This document shows, one piece after another, positions 57,220 through 64,000 of a stretch of 64,000 nucleotides of DNA. A program made the translations under genes and the position numbers. The notes beneath the pieces were generated by a model. It was not told the DNA's origin. It did no database searches and saw only the letters and a list, made by a program, of their open reading frames with translations. Origin of the DNA: Catonia carolina (lineage: Eukaryota; Arthropoda; Insecta; Hemiptera; Achilidae); NCBI GenBank assembly GCA_035578175.1, contig JAQMRL010000001.1, positions 53,467,553-53,531,552 on the forward strand. The letters are read 5' to 3'. Position 1 is the first letter of the stretch, and each line of letters opens with the position of its first letter.

Positions 57220-57478
57220 AAATTAGTGTTGTTCTTGGTTATTGTCAGAAAATTTACCTGACCCTTCGTTTTATGGCAAAAATTGCTGTTTTTTATAAGT
57301 TTCATTTAAAAACAGGTGTTAAAATGTTTACTTGGAAAGTAAACTCATTTAGTGGTGATAACAACTAATTGTATCTGGGAAATTGTGTAGTTGATGAACA
57401 TGCTTCTTATAGAGAAATCTTCATAAGATTTTTTTGAGGCCACTGACGTCATAATAAAATTGGTGTTTTAAATTACTA

Positions 57479-58278
57479 TACTTTCAAGCATACTGTCTGT
57501 CATCACTCGATAAAAAAAAAACTTGAGGGCCTCCGGCAGAGAGGAGCCGTATGCAGATGGTAAAAACATATCTAATTTTTTTTAAGTAACTGAAACTTGT
57601 CAGAAATGACGTATTTTTGTAAAACAAAGTATTTCGCATGTTTTTCGTTTTATAAAATTATTTCGAAAACATTCGCTTAATGAGATACCGTAATTTATAC
57701 TTAAGTAAACATTTCATTTTTGAAGAAAAAAGAGTATTTTTCAAAAACACTGTCATTGTTCAACTGTATTTAATAATTCTTTCACTAAAAATGTTCTCTT
57801 AATTAATTTTTTAAATTTATACAGTTATCTTTAAAGGCGGAAAAGTTTCTCACATGCTGACTTTTTTATTTTGTGTTTCGTGATTTTACAAAATTCATTT
57901 ATGAAAATATCTCATAACTAAAAAATTAATAATTTTCTTTTAAGTTTTATTGCAAAATCGTTTTCCTTAATTATTGCCGAACAAATCTGCCAAATATTAT
58001 GTTAATCCGAGCATTAGTTGTTGAACAATGACGATGTATTTGAAAAAATATGGTTTTTTCTTCGAAAACAGAACCTTTACTAAATTATATATTTTCTCAT
58101 GAAGTGTGTTTTTTTGAAATAATTTTATAGAACAGAAACCATGCAATATACTCTGTTTTATAAAAATACGTCATTTCCAAAACGTTTCAGTTACTTAAAA
58201 AAAATTAGATATGTTTTTACAATCATAATGGCGGAGGCCATTATGTTACAGACAGACAGTACTTCACTAAGGAAAGTA
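57479..58278. mobile_element. Foldback/MITE element with ~200-bp inverted arms
   Basis: TA flanks (57477-57478, 58279-58280). The left arm has TACTTTC, TACTGTCTGT, GGCCTCCGGC, AAAAACATATCTAATTTTTT and AATGACGTATTTTT, and the right arm has these in reverse complement in the same order (58128-58278), with weaker inner similarity. The 800-bp element has no coding capacity. Located in the twin exon 4-5 intron. Confidence 0.75.
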
Positions 58279-59510
58279 TAAAAGATTAACACTGGTTGTA
58301 GAATAAAGTGCAGGTTTCATTTATCCTGAGGTAAGTAAGTACACAGTGAGTACTGACTGTACTTATGTACTGGACTCAAGTGTAAGAGGGGTAACCAGCC
58401 AGACATATGGTATTAGAATACGTTAAAAATAACATAGAAGAAGTGACCAGTCTGTAATTGCTTGCTGACATGAGTGTTTTCTGCTGGTAGGTTAAACTTA
58501 CAAAATTGATTATTTTAAAAATGCAAGGTGTCTGTAAAAAAATTATCATTGCTGTAAGAGCCCATTTTGAACTTATAAAATCAACACTTAAAAGTGACAT
58601 ATTTCATATTTACTATTTTCATTCACCAGTAAGCTATAATCAATATTGTTTCTGCATAAAACCACCAAACTCTGGCGGTTTATCTGTAAATTTTTAATTT
58701 GCGTATAAAAACAAGCAAGAAAACCCTGTCTTTTGTGGAACAATAGGGATTTTAAATTATGATTAAAGAAACTTAAAATGTTGCCTTATTAATGCTTGGT
58801 AACTTTTAGGTCTCCCTTCTGATTTTACTATTTTACTTAATGTATAGTAGCTGTATATTTTCCCTGAATGTATTTAAATTTTTGTACTTTGGTATACTAT
58901 CTTACATGTAATAGAAGAAAGTGTTACTGCCTGTGGCTTCTGGAAACAGGTTCATAGACTGTCGACCTACTCATGTTAACTTTTGTATTAGATTACTTAG
59001 AAAGATTATATTTAAAAAAAAAGTATAACTTTTCTCAGTCTGTCTGATATATAGATAAAATTTTCTCCATGCAGATTGAAATCAGTTATCTCTTGGTTGA
59101 TTTCAAGTAACATCAACAGCTTGATCATTAGCAACTATGTAGCAATCAAATTAAATTAAATTTGTTCCGCATATTTTTACATGACAAACTATTCACTTCT
59201 TATGTAAAATAAATTTACTTGATGTAGGTTATCAACAGATGCACTTATGAAAATATTTCAGAAGGTTGAATTTTGTTAGGTAAAGATTCTGTCAGTTTGT
59301 GTAAAAAGCCTACAAATGTTTCTGTGGATCAAAAAATTTTGCTGTTGATTTAAAGAACTCATGTCCACAATCTCAAAGTAGATTTTTAGTACAGATTTTT
59401 TTCTTATATTCATTGTTTTTTTTTGTGTACAGTATGTTTTGGGGGCTAAGTAAAATGGAGTGATAAATTCTAAACTTAAAATGATTATAAACAATATATT
59501 TATTTTTTAG
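58279..59510. other. Intronic tract before twin exon 5
   Basis: AT-rich with no recognised gene. Minus-strand frames at 59276-59687 overlap exon 5 and are shadows. Confidence 0.4.
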
Positions 59511-59735
59511 GACTTCCTCCTGATGTAAACCAGATCCATCAGCCACTGCTAGTATGCACAGCACACATTCACTGGGATCCAGAATTTTGTGATGTAAAAC
59601 TAATTCAAGTGATGATGTTATGTGGAGCATTGAAAGGAGTTCTTGATGAAGCCAGCCTGCATTTCCGCCCAAATACTTCTCCGACACCAGTTCAATTACT
59701 TTTATGTGGTGATTTCAATTCACTACCTGATTCTG
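59511..59735 (+). CDS. twin: twin / CNOT6-like deadenylase, internal exon 5
   Basis: 225 bp, acceptor TATTTTTTAG, donor GTGAGT. Encodes GLPPDVNQIHQPLLVCTAHI, HWDPEFCDVKLIQVMML and then VQLLLCGDFNSLPDS. The histidine of AHIHWDP and the Asp/Asn of CGDFNSLPDS are conserved active-site residues of the EEP domain. The segment LHFRPNTSPTP is variable in the family. Exon phase 1 at both ends. Confidence 0.95.
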
Positions 59736-60099
59736 GTGAGTATTTACTAAAGTAAGCGAAAATAAACAGTTCTGTTTTCTTTGGAGTTTGATTTTAATCA
59801 GTATTGTATGATTTCATCAGAATAAAATATTATTTTCTGAGGGAGAATTGTTATTTTAATATAGTATGGAATTAATATTTCTCTTCTTTTGAATTTTATA
59901 ATGAAAGCTCAGGTTTTGTAACACAATTTATAGTTAACTTAACAAAATGAGACAAAGTAAGAAACAGTCGTAGCTGTTAAGCAATTATGTTGGTTTTGTA
60001 ATTTATTCTTCCACCACAGATTGGGAAATGTGCCTGTTCCAGTCCATCCTAATCAGAAAACAGACCTTGATTATTTCTTCCAAGAGCTACCCTACAAAA

Positions 60100-60150
60100 A
60101 TGATCCTTCCGACTTCTGTATTCAACAGTCGGATGTTAAATCAAAAAAAA
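60100..60150 (+). mobile_element. SINE tail scrap
   Basis: CTGTATTCAACAGTCGGATG and TTAAATCAAAAAAAAG match the tail of the SINE at 53748-53905. The two open frames here (60021-60236) are not an exon: no splice sites or CNOT6 similarity. Confidence 0.45.
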
Positions 60151-60509
60151 GAAGATTTCAGTATTCAGTGTTTGAACTCTTTGCTGTACTCGAATATTTT
60201 CATTCTGAAGCCTGTTTAGGCTGGAACAACCTTTGATCTCATTGTTACTGTTTGCTTTCTTTTCTTGTATCTATTTCAGATTTCATTCCATTAGCCAAAA
60301 ATGAAAGCAGCCAATTCTTTATAGGATTTTAACTCTATACTTTTTAACCTTATTATTAGATTATGTTGTACAGGTCCACATATTGCCTCAAGTCTATTTG
60401 TTTTGCTACCAATATCTACATTTTTTTAAAGGTTAGGGCGCAACCCAAATAACTGAAAACAGGCAGTTGTTCCGACTCAGAATATCACGAATGTATTTAA
60501 TAATTTCAG

Positions 60510-60687
60510 GTGTTATAGAATATTTATCATCTGGCAGAGTGTCATCTGATCATCAGGACTTCAAAGATCTTCCATATAAGTCCGTCCTTCAAAAGATCTC
60601 TGGCAGTGAGAAACCAAATGAATTTACACATTCTTTTAAACTGGCTTCAGCATATAGTGAAGATATTATGCCGTATACAAATTATAC
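60510..60687 (+). CDS. twin: twin / CNOT6-like deadenylase, internal exon 6
   Basis: 178 bp, acceptor TAATTTCAG, donor GTAAGT. Encodes (G)VIEYLSSGRVSSDHQDFKD, LPYKSVLQKISGSEKPNEFT, HSFKLASAYSEDIMPYTNY. It aligns with the fly block FLGKGRVS..H.DFK and HSFKLASAYNEDIMP..NYT. The T codon is completed by exon 7. Confidence 0.95.
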
Positions 60688-60950
60688 GTAAGTCTGCACA
60701 TTGCACTTTCTTATATTAATTAATCTTTAACTTTATTATCTTTCTTATACATTGTTGACTATCTTGTTCTTAGTTACATGACCTTTATTCCATTAATTGA
60801 CTAATGATGAGCGTATAAAATAAACTAAACCATGGTGATAAAACTAATTTATAGTATCTATTTATTTACACAAAAAATTACAGTAATTCCATTAATTTAA
60901 ATGGAGATGTTCTGTCTACATATTTTTATAATAGTTATAAAATAAATCAT

Positions 60951-61789
60951 TGTAATGATTAATTATGAGTAACTGTAAAATAATATTAATTGAGTGTATT
61001 TGGTTATTCTACAAAATTACTAGTTAATGCATAAAACAAAATATAGCATGAAACACTTACACGACTATATCTTGCCAATGCAAATAATGAACAATATAAC
61101 CTAACTTTAGTAGAAAAACATTAAAAATAAACAAAAAAACTAACCATAAAAACATAACCTGATCTTGGTCACGAGTGAATGATGCAAAATGAAAACCAAT
61201 TTTAGTTTGGCTTAATAATACGGAAAATATTGTAATGATTAATTATGAGTAACTGTAAAATAATATTAATTGAGTGTATTTGGTTATTCTACAAAATTAC
61301 TAGTTAATGCATAAAACAAAATATAACATGAAACACTTACACGACTATATCTTGCCAATGCAAATAATGAACAATATAACCTAACTTTAGTAGAAAAACA
61401 TTAAAAATAAACAAAAAAACTAACCATAAAAACATAACCTGATCTTGGTCACGAGTGAATGATGCAAAATGAAAACCAATTTTAGTTTGGCTTAATAATA
61501 CGGAAAATATTGTAATGATTAATTATGAGTAACTGTAAAATAATATTAATTGAGTGTATTTGGTTATTCTACAAAATTACTAGTTAATGCATAAAACAAA
61601 ATATAGCATGAAACACTTACACGACTATATCTTGCCAATGCAAATAATGAACAATATAACCTAACTTTAGTAGAAAAATATTAAAAATAAACAAAAAACT
61701 AACCATAAAAACATAACCTGATCTTGGTCACGAGTGAATGATGCAAAATGAAAACCAACTTTAGTTTGGCTTAATAATATGGAAAATCA
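60951..61789. repeat. Three-copy 280-bp tandem repeat
   Basis: Units at 60951-61230, 61231-61510 and 61511-61789 differ at only a handful of positions (e.g. ATAGCATG/ATAACATG). Each unit has about 95 bp of flanking sequence followed by about 185 bp of the FamA right end (TGAAACACTTACACGAC ... TTTAGTTTGGCTTAATAAT). The third unit runs on into the rest of FamA copy 13. The near identity implies a recent event or an assembly artefact. Confidence 0.9.
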
Positions 61790-62635
61790 CTCTTTCATGC
61801 TAAACTAGCCTCTGGAGTGAAAAATACTTAAATAAAATTGCATTTCCTTATTGAATTATCTAATTATCTTATCAATTTCCTAAATTGAATTTCCTATAAA
61901 TTTGATTATATTTTATACTCTTTTGTCGTAAAATGCATACTAAGGTGGAACTCCTAAAAAATCCATTTTTTTATAGATTCTCTTGGAAAAACAGAAAAAC
62001 TTTAATTACTGCTAAACTAAGCATTATAGAAAGAAATGCTTGGAATAAAGTTGTAGGTTTTTAAATTTTCTGCAACGTAGATATTATACACTTTTGCCCT
62101 AAAATGCATATTAAGGGTGCAATCTTAAAAAAAACATTTTTTTCTATGAGAGCACAGCCTCCCCAAGAATTTCAGCAGACATGGCGCCTATCATATCTTG
62201 TAGAGTATTTAAAATGTAGTAAATTAGGCGATTTAAAAAAAATTGTAGGAGCCATTTTTGAGAAAATCGCAAAAAAGTGAAAAATGTCTTGAATAAACTA
62301 TTAAAAAGAATGTTAGTGAAATTTATTTTATAAATTCATTATATTAAATAGAATAAACTATTACGCACGTTTAACCATCGATTGACCAATTTGGGTGAAA
62401 ATGTTGGTGTCGGATTCTCTAATAGTACCTAACTGAAGTTTCAAGTTTCAACTTCGTTCGATGTTTCATTCTTGAGATATTATGTTCTCACATACACAGA
62501 CCAATCGCTAAAAACATGTTTTTTTGGGTTCAGGGGTCTGAAAACGTGTATATCAGGTGAAAACTCAATTTTGAAAAATCAACATGAAAACAATACTTTC
62601 CTTCCTATATATTCATAAAGCAAGAAAAAGTAACA
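61045..62635 (-). mobile_element. FamA element copy 13, reverse, with its right end triplicated
   Basis: Beyond the triplicated right end, the copy continues with CACTCTTTCATGCTAAACTA, CTGCTAAACTAAGCATTATA, CCAAGAATTTCAGCAGACAT and the terminal block TTCATAAAGCAAGAAAAAGT at about 62613-62632. A small insertion (about 62290-62370) separates two parts of the ATAAACTATTA region. Located in the twin exon 6-7 intron. Confidence 0.75.
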
Positions 62636-63178
62636 AGTGCATTTTACACTTCAATTAACTGAATCTGTTGTTCCATGAAAGAACGGATTTTATAATTTAA
62701 TGTTAGTGTATCTACATTTAATATTTGACTGGATGAAATTTTTTCGATTTTTATCCAATGTACAATTGGTTTAGAGTTCCACATGAAGTACTTTTTGGGT
62801 TAGACAAACAGATCTACAGTAAAGACATAAATTGTCAGTGCTGTGAAACTAAGAAACACTTGCTCTTTGGTATTTTGGTGTTCATGATCTTGGGATAAGA
62901 ACAGTTTATACTACTTTGAGGCAAACAGGAGGAACCATTTAAGGACCTACCTACAATGACCAAAGGAAAATTGTGGTCACATCTCAAATTAACAGTTAAA
63001 AAATGAATACTAATTACTTAATTATTTTAAATAAATATACATTTTAATTCACAAAGGAACATTGAAATGTATAATGCTTTTGAGGAAGTGATTCTGTGTG
63101 CATTGTTCAATTAATATTTTCTATCAGTTGCAATGAAGTTTTTTTGTATACATCTGATTTTGTTTTTGTGTGTTGCAG

Positions 63179-63318
63179 TTTTCATTTTAAGGGAATCATC
63201 GATTATATATTTTATTCAAAGCAAAGCATGACACCGTTGGGTTTACTTGGACCCCTTGCTGTAGACTGGCTGAGAGATAATAAGGTTATAGGTTGTCCAC
63301 ACCCTCATATACCTTCAG
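63179..63318 (+). CDS. twin: twin / CNOT6-like deadenylase, internal exon 7 (last seen)
   Basis: 140 bp, acceptor TGTGTTGCAG, donor GTGAGT. Encodes FHFKGIIDYIFYSKQSMTPL, GLLGPLAVDWLRDNKVIGC and PHPHIPS. The D of IIDYIFYS is a conserved catalytic-site residue. The next exon should start (D)HFSLL and carry the final catalytic histidine; it lies beyond the window. The protein is therefore incomplete here at both ends. Confidence 0.95.
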
Positions 63319-64000
63319 GTGAGTTATTTTGTTGAAATTATTCTGGAATTTATTGTAATTTTGAACTGTCATAATAGATTGTCAGAATTTTTCTTGAAAG
63401 AAACATAATAAGATTTTTAACGCGTTGAGTGCCACCTAGAAATGACTAGAAGACTTTGTAAGCCCAACATACTTTTTTTAAATAATTAGGTTAAATAATG
63501 TATAAAAATGATATTTATCCTTAGTAGGGATTATATTGTGCAATTTTACAGCAAAAAAAAATAAAGACTCATATGTGGTAAATAATAATTGTATTATTAG
63601 TCTAATATTACTAGTTCTAATTTTAAAAAAAGGTCTAATATTACTAATATTACTAGTCTAATACCGCTGGTTCTATTAAAATTGTACCCTAGTATAGTAG
63701 TAGAAGGGGTTTGACTAATAAACAAAGAATGTTTTATGTGTTTTGTGTTTATTAGAAAAATTAAGAACAATGTTGATTTTAATGAGTGGTAGTACACTAT
63801 AAATATTTTCTGTTTACAATAATAAGTAGTAAGTTACATAGAAAATAACATTGATGATGTAATAATGATTGGTTATAGTCATCATAACCATTATATACAG
63901 TTATAATGTCATCAGCCATTAAAAACACTCATTAAAACAAAAAACTGAAACCACGAACCGATATAGGTTTACTGTAGTTCAATTAACACGCCACTAAAAT
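63319..64000 (+). other. Start of the intron after exon 7
   Basis: AT-rich. No acceptor site followed by the expected HFSLL exon was found before the window end. Short ATTACTAGTCTAAT-type repeats are seen around 63595-63670. Confidence 0.4.

Noticed and set aside
60021..60236. Alternative twin exon
   Set aside because: Neither frame resembles CNOT6; the region includes a SINE tail, and exons 5 and 6 join in phase without it.
60951..61789. CRISPR-like or regulatory array
   Set aside because: Units are 280 bp, contiguous and without spacers, and derive from a transposon end plus its flank in a eukaryotic intron.

Overview
This is an AT-rich, intron-bearing animal sequence, almost certainly from an insect. 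A hemipteran (planthopper- or leafhopper-like) host is my guess from the mix of mariner, pogo, LINE and SINE families; the species cannot be fixed from the sequence. There is no prokaryotic gene organisation and no CRISPR array. Two host genes are visible, both in the right third. (1) Seven consecutive internal coding exons of a CCR4-type deadenylase (twin / CNOT6 / CNOT6L) run on the + strand from 45287 to 63318. They cover the exonuclease-endonuclease-phosphatase (EEP) catalytic domain except its last piece. The leucine-rich-repeat exons lie upstream of what I can see and the terminal exon (carrying the SDH motif) lies beyond 64000. (2) A complete, intronless YIPF5/Yip1 gene (54507-55262, +) is nested in the 7.6-kb intron between twin exons 4 and 5 of this series.

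Positions 1 to about 45000 contain no recognisable host gene and are a graveyard of transposable elements, often nested. One dispersed family, called FamA here, occurs at least 13 times. Its full-length copies (5027-5985, 10552-11505, 21727-22650) are about 0.93-0.96 kb, share inverted terminal motifs of the type ACTTTCTCTTGCC, carry a small hairpin at each end, have two internal units about 175 bp apart, and contain an intrinsic TG/CG microsatellite. A second family, FamB, is a roughly 400-bp SINE-like retroposon with an AAC-rich tail. tRNA-derived SINEs of two types are scattered through the window.

DNA transposons include an apparently intact mariner with 43-bp perfect terminal inverted repeats (24599-25946) inserted in a tRNA-SINE; a palindromic mariner made of two 3' ends (864-1396) inserted in FamA; two pogo-like relics that keep the end of a transposase with a PHD-like zinc finger (4123-4699 and 17064-18430); two copies of a pogo/Tigger-type non-autonomous element (40597-41313 and 47387-49631), the second holding an IS630/Tc1-like relic and a LINE end; Harbinger relics; and several foldback elements. 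LINE fragments belong to at least two or three lineages (an RTE-like endonuclease/RT type, a type with a basic RT tail, and jockey). A four-unit ~440-bp tandem array lies at 29970-31500, and a nearly identical 280-bp triplication at 60951-61789.

How it works together: twin encodes the catalytic deadenylase of the CCR4-NOT complex, whose introns have been inflated by transposons. YIPF5 sits in sense orientation inside one of those introns and has its own start context and poly(A) signal. An unexpected histone-type 3' stem-loop lies in another twin intron (50858-50873). I found no clearly new multi-gene system; the best candidates for something undescribed are FamA's end structure, the zinc-finger pogo relics with repeated subterminal motifs, and the head-to-head mariner.
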